64,000 bases of DNA, from NCBI GenBank assembly GCA_016617785.1, contig JADILM010000008.1, positions 1,240,001-1,304,000 of the forward strand, read 5' to 3'. Under the pieces are notes generated by a model that was not told where the DNA came from, searched no databases, and saw nothing but the letters and a program-made list of their open reading frames with translations. Origin of the DNA: Sporobolomyces roseus. Its lineage: Eukaryota > Basidiomycota > Microbotryomycetes > Sporidiobolales > Sporidiobolaceae. Position numbers and translations under genes: made by a program. This document shows, piece after piece, positions 33,045 through 44,126 of the stretch (positions are counted from its first letter, which is position 1; each line of letters opens with the position of its first letter).

Positions 33045-36000
33045 CTACTTCTTCTTCTTGACAGTAGCGGTCGTACTATACTTGACGGGCTTGGACTGTG
33101 GATCAGTCCAGTCGCATCCAATCAGTTCTTGGGAATCGATGGATGCGAAGGAAAAGCGAACTCACCTTTACTTTTTCCTCCTTCTGCTCCTCGATCTCCT
33201 TCGTACCTGCCTCTCCTTCTTCTAAACCACTGACAACGACTCTCGAACGTTTCCTAGATTTCGTAGTGACGGGAGGATTCTCGATCGAAGTACTCCTCGA
33301 ACCAGAATCGGAATCTCGAGATCTTTTGCGACGTTTCGAGGTCGCCGTAGTTGGTTGTAAAGCTTCTTCATTCACGACTACCATCTCGCTTCTTGACTCA
33401 GTAAATGAGGAGGACGAGAGTGGAGTGAGCGAGAGAGACGTACCTTTCCCTTTCCCTTTCTTGGATTTCTTCACTTTCCCTTCCTTCCCCTTCTCTTTCT
33501 CGGCATCTTGTGCAATCACTTCGTCGGAGAACGCTTCGATAGGTGATAAGCTTGAACTCGAGTGGTATGCAAAAGCAGTGTTGAGAGTTTGCTCAGTTCG
33601 TTTGACAGTTTCGAAGACGGTGTTGGCGTTGGGTGCATCGTCAAAGTCGACAACAGGAGGTTCAATCTGTCATCGTTCAAGAGCGCCGTGAGTAGATCGA
33701 AGCAAGGGCACATCGTGGGAGAGGGAAACTTACCTTCGAAGCAGTTCCAACGACGTTTCCTTCTCCGGTAGCTACTGATTGACCATTCCCATCCTTCCCC
33801 TGACTTCCCTTCCCAGTCGAAACGGTATCTTGAGATTCAGGATTCGAGGGATTCGAAGAAGAAGCCATATTCGGATTCAAAACTCTCTTGTCCTTGTAAA
33901 GTGCCAACTCGTTTCTGACTTTGTTGAGGGTGTTGTTTGTCGTTTGTAAGACGTTCTCAGTCTTCTTCAACTTGTTCTGTTCGGACTCGTCAAGTCTGCA
34001 GCAGTCAAGTCATTGAGTGATGAGGAAGAGAAAGAAGAACGAACCGATAATTCTACTTTGTCCCTGGCGTACGTTTCCTCACATGCTGCTTTCGCTTCCC
34101 TCACTTTCAACCTCGCATATTCCTGCTTGGCACTCCCGAACCCATCCCTGACCTCCTTCAATTCATCTTCGACAGACTTGAGCTTCTCCAACCCTCTCCT
34201 CGCTCCCTCGAGTTCTGATTCGAGAGCAGCTTGACTCATTTGTGATGCGGAGAGCTGACGGGAGAGCTCGAGGTTCTCGGTCTGCTGAGACTCGGCAGTA
34301 GTACGAGAGGCGGCAAGAGCGGATTCAAGTCGTTTGACGTTCATAGAAACGGTATCTCGTTCGACGGTGAGCGTATCAAGTTGACGAGAGATGGTCGCGA
34401 GCTGTCGTATCTGTGGATCAGCTTCTACTCTATATCTGTATGAGTAACAGAAGATGTAAAGACACCTGTTCTTCCAATCGCTTCTTAGCCAATTCGACTT
34501 CATCCTTCTCAGTTCGCAAACGCTTGTTGTTCTCCTCGAGAGTCCTGATCTCGGCAGCAGATGCCTCATTCAAAGCTGTTGAGCGAGAAGCGTCGGCTGA
34601 AGCGATACGAGCTTGAAGGTCACCGATTCTCGACTTGTAATCTTCAGCTTCCGAGGTCTTCATCGCGAGACTGCAGAAATCGAAATGATCAGCTGATCGT
34701 CACTCTCGTACCTGAGCTGAGGATGTGACTATACTGAGATTGTGACCCTTCGATCTGTCCTTTCAATATGCGGAGAGACGTTTCGTGAGCTTCTTGATCT
34801 TGTTGACGTGAATCGACAGCAGCCTTGAGGTTTTGATTCGAGACAACCAATTCATTCCTACGCAACCAGATCGATTCGTCAAAGATTGAAGGTGAGAACG
34901 AAGAAAGCTGGCAGGCTTACTTGAGCGAGAGAACTTGATTCGCTTCTTCTTGAGCGGTTTTGAGTCGAGTCGAAAGTTCCCGTTTCTCCTCGGAATAGCT
35001 CGTTTGAATTACTTGCAACTTCGCCTCGTAGCTGTGTGAGGAGTTCCATGTTAGCTCGCGCGCAAGAGGGTTAGACGAAAGTAAAGCTTACTCGATCTCA
35101 GCACGTTTTCCTTTCTGGACCTCCCATTCCTTCTCCTCAAGCCTTGCCCTCAGTTCCCTCACTTCAGCGTTTGCTTGATCCTCTCGACCCCTCGCTTCCC
35201 AAACTTTCCCACTCCACTTCGCTTCCAATTCGTCCATCTTCGCCTCTTGTTGTTCTTCCCTCTCTTTCGCCGAAACCAGAGACGATTCGATTTGATCTGC
35301 CAACTTCGACCTATCGGTAGCGTGGGAGAGCTTGGAAAGTTCGAGGTCGGAGTTGAGTTGATTGATCTTGAATTCGAGACTTTGTCGTCGATCTTCGAGA
35401 AGTGCGTTGGTATCGCGAGCTTCGAGTATTTCTCCAGTCTTCTGATCGAGTTCGTCACGGAGCAGTTTGATTACATCGTCACCTGTTTGAGCCCCAGCAA
35501 CTCAGTCACATGATAAGGAGACTGAAGTACGAAAGATGAACGAACGATTGGTGAGTTGGCATTGGAGCTCCCGAAGAACCGAAACTCTCGCTTCTTCATT
35601 CTTCTCCAGTTCGTGTTGATTCTCGACGCATTCTCGATAGTCTAGAACGAGAGCGATCAATCAGCTCGAATGGTTTCTGATCGATACAATTCGAAAATCC
35701 AGCTCACCTTTTCTCAAACTTTCCAATTCCTCTCGAATCTGGTCCTCTCCCTCACTCCTACTCGTTCGCATCGCATCCTTCATATCACTCGCCGTTTGTA
35801 ATAACGCTTGATTCGCTTGATCCGCACTACAATTCAAATGAGATTCGATTAGTCCTCTCGGTTCACTTCTCGCTCAGTGAACCGAGGAGGAGTCAAAGCG
35901 TACCTAGCGATAGCTTGACGTGCTCTGTCAGTGAGAGTCTTCTTGATCGTTTGTGCTTCTTCTCGGAGCTGTTTAGCTTCGTTCGATTTCTCGACGACTT

Positions 36001-37094
36001 GTTGACGAAGGTGAAGAATCTCCGATTTCTGTTCAAGCGACATGCTACGATGGGTCAGAATCGCTGCGGAAGCAGTAAGGAGTAATGATCAAAGCCTAAC
36101 GCACGTGTATGCTCGCGTCCTTGACAACTTCCCCGACCAAAGCGACAAGTTCCTTGGTATGATCTCGGAGCACGACAGTATCAGCTCCAGACGCATCCAC
36201 TCTTCTCCTCTTCGCTTCGACGTTGGATAATCCTTGAGCAGTGGATGTTGAGCCTGCCGTATTCGAGCGAGGTTGTGGTTGAACGGGAGGAGAGTTTCTC
36301 GTAGGAGGATCGTTCGAAAAACTGCGTTTCTTGCTGTTGTTCGATTGCTGACTCTGTGGGGGATCGAAGTGATGCGAAGAAGTATGAGAGAGGGGATGCG
36401 AGGTCGACGAAGGAGCGAGAGATCGAGGTTGATTGAGAGATTGAGCAGGAGAATAATCTTGATTCGAATTCGCTTGTTGATTCGATTGACGGTTTGCTGC
36501 TCCAGCTTGATGATGGGAGGATGCTTGATAGTTGCTCGATCGAGACTGGGTGGAAGCGAGTGCAGGATGAAGGGGACTTCCGATCCCTGCTCCTAATTTG
36601 AAACGAGAAAGGTCTAATCCTCCTTTTGACAGAGCTGGACCGGGTGTCGCGCTCGATGCAGTAGCAGGTCGACGATCGATCGATGAGGAAGGCTTTGGAA
36701 CTGGAACGGTAACGATCGTATCTCCTTCTTCTCCATCCGAATGTTCGAGCGAGTTCGTGCGACCTTGATCGAGAGAAGGAAAGGATCCATCTCGCACGCC
36801 TTGCCTCTTCTGTACCTCACCAATCGAGCTAGCAGCGCTGCTTGAAGGTCCACTCTTCGAAGCTGGTTTGAAAGGTTGCGAATTCGAATTGGGGAAAGAA
36901 GAGTTCGCTTGAGATGAAGACTCGGTCGGTGTCGTTCGAGCTTGTTGTGTAGAGGGTTTGGGTGCTGCACCGAACTTGAATTGGCCTGAAAGGTTTGAAA
37001 GGGAAGCGAGATTTGTTTTGGGATTTTGGGAAGAGCGAGGAGGTTGAAAAGAGGAATCGACTTGCTCAGAGGGATCTGAGGTGTAGTCGGACAT
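33045..37094 (-). CDS. Long coiled-coil protein, unrecognised family
   Basis: At least ten exons on the minus strand. The first (37094 to ~36109) is Ser/Gln/Pro-rich and contains FKFGAAPKPS and a basic KRRRVDASGAD. Splicing at GTGCGT...GAACAG joins SIH to KSEILHLRQQVVEKSNEAKQLREEAQ, and from there to about 33900 nearly every exon encodes heptad-patterned Glu/Lys/Leu/Gln helix, several hundred residues long. The end holds NTVFETVKRTEQTLNTAFAYHSSS, SPIEAFSDEV, two basic clusters (KKSKKGKGKG, SKRRKRSRD) and a last exon giving DWTDPQSKPVKYST and a poly-lysine stop. A nuclear or spindle-associated scaffold is plausible, but no family is recognised. Confidence 0.7.
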
Positions 37095-37595
37095 CTAGCG
37101 TAGTGTATAGATTCAGATTAGGCAAAAGCGAGCTAGATTTTGTGAGTGAGATAGAAGGGAGAGTGAAGAGAGAGCGAGAAAGAGAAAAGTCTCGCTGCTC
37201 CTCGGAATCGCTACATTTCGCAAGTCTCGAAATTCGCACCACGTGGGATGTCGATTACTTCTGTGTCAGTACAAAGTACGATAAGTCCCTGAGCGGCACG
37301 AGCGAGACTCTTCTCCATCGATCTCGCTCAGGGTTTCCTTCTTCCTCCTTGTCTTCCTCTCTTTCTCGAGTGTCAAGATAACCCAATTATCCGTCGTCTC
37401 GAGGTAATATAGAGGTGACGATGGTGATACGAAGCCGATGGTCGAATGGCGCACAGCGTTCGGTGGTAGATACGTTGATTTCTTTCGCTCTTGTTGAATG
37501 TGTTCTCATCGAATCGTTTCGTGTTGAGTGAAGGCCACCGTTCGGAAGGGTAGCAGATCATCCTCGAGATCGAGACTAAACATTGCCAAGGACTG
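37095..37595. other. Intergenic region
   Basis: About 500 bases between the start of the coiled-coil gene and the stop of APC10. No gene, repeat or element is recognised. Confidence 0.4.
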
Positions 37596-38352
37596 TCAGG
37601 TCCTGATGTGACTGTAGAGAGAGAGTAAAGGAAAGAGTAACTAACGGTTTCGGTGCGAAAATCCTCACTCCCCTCACATGCGTATCCTTTCCATTCATAT
37701 GATTCGAGATGATCGCAATCTGAATAAGATGTGCCCGAATAGGTTGTCTGATCCTCAAGGTATTCATCAGTTCAGCTCAGTCAAATGAGATCAGAATCTG
37801 GAAATTTACCCTTCGTCTGGACTACCGATATTTCCCGTCAACGATAAAGGTTGCCATCCTTTCGCTTGTTGTAGCTCAATCCACTTCACCTCGTGAAGGT
37901 CTCCATGAAACGTTCCGGCGCGAAGGGAGACTTTGTGAGGAGTGTAAGAATCGTCGACGCTAATATCGACGTAAATCCAAACCTCCTGTTCTTCTAGCAC
38001 CAGTTCAGCTTCTCATATCTGTCTGCTGATCGGAAACGGCAAGACGAACCGATACTGATTGCTTCTTTGAGAATTGAATATTGATCAAGTGAGGTTGCGA
38101 ACCTTCGCTTCTGTGAGGACGTAGCTCAAACTGAGCACAGCAGACAGAACGCTCTCATCGGAAATGCCACTCACTGCCAGAAGGTCTCTACGTTGTTGTC
38201 TCTGAGGTGCTCAACTCCATAACCCGGTTTAGCGGACGAAACTGCCCAAGTAGCCCGAGATCCGATATCTTGAAGCGAGCTAGAGTCTGGATACATTAAG
38301 ATTTAGCTGAGACTCTATCCTGAGGTAGGAAGAACTCACCTGGTTCCGCCAT
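37596..38352 (-). CDS. APC10: Anaphase-promoting complex subunit 10 (DOC domain)
   Basis: Minus-strand exons give MAEPDSSSLQDIGSRATWAVSSAKPGYGVEHLRDNNVETFWQ, SDGSQPHLINIQFSKKQSVS, a strand with YVDISVDDSYTPHKVSLRAG, LHEVKWIELQQAKGWQPLSL, and TLRIRQPIRAHLIQIAIISNHMNGKDTHVRGVRIFAPK. The GxxAxWxVSSxKPGxGVxxLRDxxxxTFWQSDGxQPHxI block and D-T-H-V-R-G are diagnostic of the DOC domain of APC10/Doc1, which helps the APC/C ubiquitin ligase grip its substrates. Length, about 190 residues, is typical. The stop at 37596 assumes a last short intron; without it the frame ends at 37576. Confidence 0.9.
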
Positions 38353-38434
38353 TGAAGTCGATGATGGCAATGTTGGAGGAAGGAAAGAAACCTTTCTCCC
38401 TCTTGCCCTTCACCCTCAGATCTTCAAGTCGAAT
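38353..38434. promoter_or_regulatory. 82-bp divergent promoter, APC10 / mitochondrial SerRS
   Basis: Only 82 bases lie between two start codons on opposite strands. It includes a CT-rich run (38395-38412) facing the SerRS start. One shared nucleosome-free promoter must serve both genes. Confidence 0.55.
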
Positions 38435-40138
38435 ATGCTCATGCGGAGACTAGCTAGTCAACTGTCAGCCTGTCCGGCATGCAATCCTAGAGCAGCTACC
38501 ATCGCTACTCGCTTCGCTTCCTCCTCTTCTCGACCTTCTTCCATCCCTCACCCGGTCATCGATCTCAGCGACGTACTCGACTACCCACAAGATGTCAAGG
38601 ACAACCTCGAACAGCGCAAATATCCGTTGGAACCGGAAATGGTTGATGAATTGAGAAAGATGGAGATTGAAGCGATGGGATTACGGAAGGAACTACAAGC
38701 AGCGAGGGAACGAAGGAACGTCGTATCAAAGGCACCGAAAGGAGATTTGAATGCTAGGAAGGAAGGAGCGGAAGTGAAGAAATTACTGAAGGAGATCGAA
38801 CCGAAATTGAGCGCTCTCGACAAAACGATTCAATCCCTCGCTTTACAGTTGCCCAACTCCTCCCATCCCCATGTTCCAATCGGCGACGAATCCAAGGCAA
38901 AGATCGTCAAACTTCTCGGCCCCGAAATCTCTTCCCCTCCTCCACCAGCCCAACCTGAACTCGATCATCTCCAACTCTCTTCTCCCTCGAACTTCGCATG
39001 GACCGATTTCCCTTCCTCTTCCCTCACTACCGGTTCATCTTGGCCTCTCCTTTCGAACGAAGCAGCACTCCTCGAACTCGCCCTCACGAATTACTCGATG
39101 TCGATCGCCCTCTCACACGATTTCACTCCAGTTCTCACTCCCGACGTCGTTCGTTCAGACGTTTCCGAACGATGTGGGTTCCGACCGAGGGATGGAGACG
39201 CTCAACAAACCTACTTCCTGTCGGATGGCGAATCCGTTTCGAACTTGTGTTTGGCCGGAACTGCTGAAATCCCTTTAGTTGCGATGTCGGCCGCTCAAAC
39301 TTTCAGACAAGAACAATTACCACTCAAGTTTGTTGCACTGGGGAGAGCGTTCAGAGCGGAAGCAGGTGCGAGAGGTGCGGATAGTAGAGGGCTGTATAGG
39401 GTTCATCAATTTAGTAAAGTCGAGATGGTTGTCGTTTGTGCGGAAGACGAGAGTGATCGATTATTGGAGGATCTGAGGAAGATTCAGGAGGAGATACTGG
39501 GTGGTCTCGGGCTGTCTTTACGGTGAGCGATCTTCAGCGAGAATGACTGAAGCTGTCGAGCTGACAATCTTGCTCGGACTTCTTCTCACAGCGTTCTCGA
39601 TATGCCGACAGAAGAGCTTGGCGCTTCAGCGCATCGCAAGTATGATATGGAAGCTTGGATGCCCGGGCGGGGCAAGTGGGGAGAGGTGAGTAAACCGACT
39701 CGACTCGATTCGACTCGACTCGAAAGAAACGCATGCTCAAATCGAATGTCGTTCCCTTTCCTTTCACAGCTCTCCTCCGCTTCAAATTGTACCGACTATC
39801 AATCTCGACGACTAGGAATCCGATATCGACCGACGACCAGATCACCTACAGCTCGACCACCTCTCGAAACTCTCGACATCCCAACTCCAGCAGCTCTCGA
39901 AGCGACTGCGAATTACCCTTCTCGTTTCTCCGCTCCCGGTTCAGGACCACCGAAACTTGCCTACGCTCACACTCTCAATGGAACGGCTGCAGCGATACCT
40001 CGGCTTATTGTCGCTTTATTGGAGAATGGAGCAGTTTTAGAGGAAGGTACTGGGAAAGTTACAAGAGTTCGATTACCTGAAGTATTGCGACCGTTCTGGT
40101 TAGGTAGAACTACTAGTGATAGAATAGAATGGGTGTAG
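38435..40138 (+). CDS. Mitochondrial seryl-tRNA synthetase
   Basis: Three exons (38435-~39522, ~39592-39686, ~39770-40138) encode about 510 residues. Residues 1-35 (MLMRRLASQLSACPACNPRAATIATRF) look like a mitochondrial presequence; a second ATG is at 38441. The N-terminal helical arm has ELRKMEIEAMGLRKELQAARERRN. Class II features follow: motif-2-like FVALGRAFRAEAGARGADSRGLYRVHQFSKVEMV, VLDMPTEELGASAHRKYDMEAWMPGRGKWGE, and the motif-3 region LNGTAAAIPRLIVALLENG. The motif-3 arginine and NG-x-A pattern match SerRS, as does the serine-specific TxE loop (AGTAEIPL). It charges mitochondrial tRNA-Ser. Confidence 0.9.
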
Positions 40139-40603
40139 TTCGTGGAACGTGTAGAAATGTAGCCCCTGCAGCCCGCATTGCGAATCTGAATCTGACTCGA
40201 CTCGATTTTTTTGCGAGAGGCGGATCGGGTTTCCCGCTGGTCCCCCTTCTTCTTCTTTCCCTTCAATTCACTCCCGTTCTTCCAAGAACAAAACTCTCTC
40301 AGTTTCACATAGGCACCTTGCCGCAACCTAGGGAATCCCGACTTTCCCTCTACTGAACGCAACCCACCAGCGTTCTCCCTCCCCTCTCTCTCTTTCGAGT
40401 CTTCCTCAGCTTCCATCAGCTGTTCTCCGCCCTCCGAGGCCGCGTTCAGCTTAGACTTTACACCTTCGACCCTACAGGTCGCTAGCGATTAACCCTTACC
40501 TCCTGTGAGTCTCTTCTTTCTCACTCTTTCTTATCTCTTTTATTGACCCCCCCTCCGCATACATTGAGTAGACCTCTCACCCCCCAAACCCTTTACGACA
40601 ACC
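40139..40603. promoter_or_regulatory. Upstream region of the Gcn4-like gene
   Basis: 465 bases. Apart from an ATG-TAG pair at 40157-40162, just after the SerRS stop, there is no ATG upstream of the bZIP start at 40604. The second half is CT-rich. The multi-uORF arrangement known for yeast GCN4 is therefore not visible here. Confidence 0.5.
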
Positions 40604-42029
40604 ATGTCGTTCTCTCAAGTATCACTCAATGCGATCACCAATTTGGTGAGGAAACGATTCGGAAACGATGCGATACCTCAGGATTTCAACTCGGCCAACA
40701 CCCTCGACAGGATGTCGGCCAACTTGAACGGAGTACACCTCGGTTAAACGACTTGGATCTTCCTTCACTCGCGGCTGCAAGTTCCAGCGGTGAAGATAGC
40801 TCATCTTCGAATGTTACAACTCCTGATGAATTACTTCACTTTCTCGACTCGCTTCACTCCTCCTCTACTACCTCTCATGCTACCGGTTCTACGTTTATTT
40901 CGCACTCGGCTCAATCTGTTCCTACTACCATTCGCTCCCCCTCCTCTTCCTCAATGTCAAATTCTCTCGGTTTCCCTTTCACTTCCTCATCCTCTTCTTC
41001 CTTCATCGCTCAGCCTCCTCAGGTCAAGCCTCGGCACCACGCACCTTCGTCTGCTGCCTTCGCGAACGGCAAAGGCTTCAGTGCTGGTGAGTCAGAGTCT
41101 CCCTCTTACCTCATTCAATTTCTGAACTGACTCCCTTCTTCTCTTTAGGCGACACTTCGACTCCTTTCGACCTCCCACTTTTCCCATACACCGACATCAT
41201 TGCTTTCTCTTCGCTACACCCTGACCCCCCGACCTCGCTTGCGCTGGGCACGGGCATTGACCCCGTCGCCCTCGATTCCTCCTTGACCTCGCCTCTGTCT
41301 CTATCTCTTTCACAAGAGCACAGTCCTTGGGAGGAGCTACTCGCTTCGCCTATGTTCTCCCTGCCCAACAGTGAACCAGCCACAGGTCGTCTCCCGGACC
41401 TCCCCTTACCTACTTTTAACCCTTCTTTCGACATGACTGGATCTCTCTTCCCTCCACTCGACTACTCTTCTCACCTCCCTCAACCTCCTTCGTCCTCGTC
41501 CACTTATCGCCCGCTGCCTCCTCTTCCCGTTCGTCCCGATATCGTACCTGTCCAAGGTCCTTCACCAACTTCTTCGACTTCGTCTCTCCCCGGCAACTCT
41601 CAAGAATCGGTCAAACGATCCGAACCCACCGGATTCCGTACGACGATACCACTCCTTGGTCCGGAAGCGCCTATTCAAACTCGCAAAGACCCGGTTCTCC
41701 CTTCCTCGACAACTCGTAAACGCAAAACTGCAGCAGCTGAGAAAGCTCTAGCGAAACGTGGAAGACTCTCTGCCTCCCCTCCTATCGATACTCCAGCTCC
41801 TTCCGTCTCCGCCGACATCTCAACGGGTGCCGAAAATGGTGGAGAAGAGTTACCGGCAGATATCGTAGCTGCGATCGAGAGGAAACGGTTACAGAATACG
41901 ATGAGTGCGAGGAAGAGTCGTGCGAGGAAACAAAAGAAGATGCAAGAGTTGGAAGATGAGAACAAGGCTTTGATGGATGAAAACACTTTGTTGAAGGCTC
42001 AACTCGCTGCGATTTTGGGTACTCAGTAG
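40604..42029 (+). CDS. Gcn4/CpcA-like bZIP transcription factor
   Basis: Three exons (40604-40645, 40711-41086, 41149-42029). The first is 42 nt (MSFSQVSLNAITNL); the 65-nt intron with GTGAGG...GACAG was inferred because the long downstream frame has no usable ATG. The protein is about 432 residues, mostly Ser/Pro-rich, with acidic/aromatic stretches such as SPWEELLASPMF that may act as activation regions. The C-terminal bZIP reads ERKRLQNTMSARKSRARKQKK (N-x7-S-R-x-R-K basic region) followed by a leucine zipper (LEDENKALMDENTLLKAQLAAIL). The basic region fits the Gcn4 class, which governs amino-acid starvation responses; the assignment within bZIP factors is moderately confident. Confidence 0.75.
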
Positions 42030-42577
42030 ATCTGAACTTCACTCTTTCCCCCCTTCCTTTCTTCTCCCTTCAGTATGCTTTATGATGTGCCCTTTGATTT
42101 TCTTTCTTTCTGTCATCGTCCCTTTTTGAGGCTTTTTGTACGTTCTTTCGATGTGGCTTTATTTTTCGGCCTGCGAAACGTTTGCAATCTTTCCCTTTCT
42201 TCCCTGTAGTCACGTTTCGTCAATTTCGAGAGCGAGGCCATCATACCTGAAGAAGCCCCTTTCGTGTCTGTGAACGAAAAGGGAGTTCGCGAGCTCGACC
42301 TGCCACCGTGTACAGCTCTCGTCATTCGAAGGCTCATTCTCAGCGGCTCCAAGGGAACGCAGCTTAGCTGCACAGTGAACGAGAACAACGAGTTCTTAGA
42401 GTGCAGGTAGAACAAGTAACGAAAGAACAGGTGAATTGTACCGTTGAGGTAAAAGACTAATAGAAACAACGACAAAAGTAAGATAGTGGTGGAGCACGAC
42501 ATAGTGGTAATAGTAAGAGAACAAGCGAAACCAGAAACACGATACCGAAACGACGAGGGGAGGGGAGGGGAGGGGAG
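42030..42577. other. Convergent intergenic region with G-rich tract
   Basis: About 550 bases between the stops of the bZIP gene and X1. T-rich stretches follow the bZIP stop. At its right end lies a four-run G4 tract (separate entry). No gene seen. Confidence 0.45.
42557..42575 (+). other. G-quadruplex-type motif
   Basis: Four runs of four G separated by single A (GGGG at 42557, 42562, 42567, 42572). It lies three bases beyond the stop codon of the minus-strand gene X1, so the X1 transcript would carry the C-rich complement in its 3' UTR. Confidence 0.85.
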
Positions 42578-43425
42578 TTAGATCCCAGCGTTCTCAACTT
42601 TGAAACTCCATTCTTTGACCTCTTTTTTACTCATTCCCTCTTTCAACAAAGGTAAACGACCTCCAACTGTCTTTTCATGATAAGTATCGAGGATCTTCAT
42701 TGATGGTCTATCGAGTTCTGAACGCCAAAGGAGTCGAGGAGAACGAGTACGACCTCGCAATCGTTCTTCTTGCTGACGAGTTGGTCGAGTTGCTTTGGGT
42801 TGAGCGGTGTGTACTGCAGGAAGAGGAGGAAGGGAGAGGGTTTCATCGAGAGATGGTGAGGTTGAGGGGACGAGTAGGGGGAGTTTCGAAGGAGGAGCAG
42901 GAAGAGGAGGGGAAGTCCAATCGAATGAGGGACCACGAGCGTCTTCGTCCTCGCAGATCTCGTTGATCGAGAAAGGGTAGGACTGGAGAGCGTCGAGGGG
43001 GAGTTTGCCTTTGCCTTTATGAGAGGGAGGGAGGGAGACGGTCGAGGAAGAGGGAGAAGCGGGAGGAGTTTCCAGTTCGTCGTCATCCGAGGAATCGCTT
43101 GTTGATGCAGTGGAGACCCATGGAGGACTGCCGACAAAGGTAGAGCTCGATGAGGACGACGACGATGAGGAGAATTTACGGGAATCGGAGGGGGAAGGAG
43201 GAGGAAGTGAGGTGAAAGTGGGGAGTCTTGAAGAGATTCGCGAAGGGAGAACTTCTCGGATCATCGTAACGTCTGATTAGAGATGCAGGAGTGGGTCAGT
43301 GACGATTCATGGAGCACGAGTTGAAGGTGAAGAAACTCACATTGTTTTCCCTCGAGAAAAGCGAAAGGGTCTGTGTTGACCTGTCGAGAGGTGGAAGTGC
43401 TTGTAGAAGCCAATGATCCAAACAT
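42578..43425 (-). CDS. Unrecognised protein X1 (paralogue of X2)
   Basis: Two exons: 43425 to ~43341 (MFGSLASTSTSTSRQV...FAFLEGKQ) and ~43270-42578; the junction gives YVTMIREVLPSRI in frame. About 260 residues. The N-terminal half is Ser/Pro-rich with an acidic SSDDDELETPPASP. Then come two blocks shared with X2 (47461): YPFSINEICEDEDARGPSFDW, and a C-terminal module with TRPTRQQEERLRGRTRSPRLLWRSELDRPSMKILDTYHEKTVGGRLPLLKEGMSKKEVKEWSFKVENAGI. No known domain is recognised. Conservation is confined to the two blocks, the rest being low complexity, as in a regulatory or adaptor protein. Function unknown. Confidence 0.65.
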
Positions 43426-44126
43426 GACTACTTGACCGCAAGGGCTTTCGATGACTGGTGAACTGAGATGAGGGACCGCGAGGGTTCAAGAGATGTCGTG
43501 ATTTGAAAAGGTTGTGGTCTGGAGAGGAAGGCTGAGGAGAGCTTGAGCAAAGAAAAGGAAGGAGGTAGATACAGTTACAAGCTGAGGGTGAATTGAGAGA
43601 GTTCGTGGATGAATCAGGTGGGTGAGTGATCTGAACCCGCGATGGCGAGATTTCGGATTGCGCGATTTGAAAAATGGAGTCAAACGCTTGTCGGCGGGTC
43701 CGAACTATTCCTCCGAGATCTATCGATTGGACTGATCGATAATCAGTGAGACAACTTGCGCTTGATCAGTCTCTGCGAAAGTTGCGAAGAAACCTTTCGA
43801 GCCTTGCGAGTGTCGAGGTGAAGAAAGTCCTCGAGTGACAGTCGCATCTTGTCGTCAAGCAATAAGAGAGCGTGAATGAAAAAGTCAAGCTTCGTTACGA
43901 ACGAGCCTCGAATCCGTAATTTCGTAAGAGTAAAGTCCATTTCGTGAGCACCTGTGGCAGCCAAATAAGAGTAGTAGTGATGATAATAAAGTGATAAGCC
44001 GAGAGAAAGACGAAAGAAGGGGCGAGAAGAGAGGTGAGGGTAGTTAGAGTAAGTAGGTAGTTAGAGTAAGTAGAATGTAAATTAAGAGATTTCGCGAGAG
44101 TGGGTGTCGAAAACTTGAGATCGAGG
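43426..44126. other. Intergenic region
   Basis: About 700 bases between the X1 start and the 3' end of the membrane-protein gene. A 17-base tandem repeat (TAGTTAGAGTAAGTAGG, two units) is at 44041-44074. No gene seen. Confidence 0.4.

Noticed and set aside
40157..40162. ATG-TAG as a regulatory uORF of the Gcn4-like gene
   Set aside because: It is 19 bases after the SerRS stop and more likely belongs to that gene's 3' UTR; kept only as a remark.
41675..42042. Minus-strand frames opposite the bZIP gene
   Set aside because: Antisense shadows of strongly coding sequence; the plus-strand bZIP domain is unambiguous.
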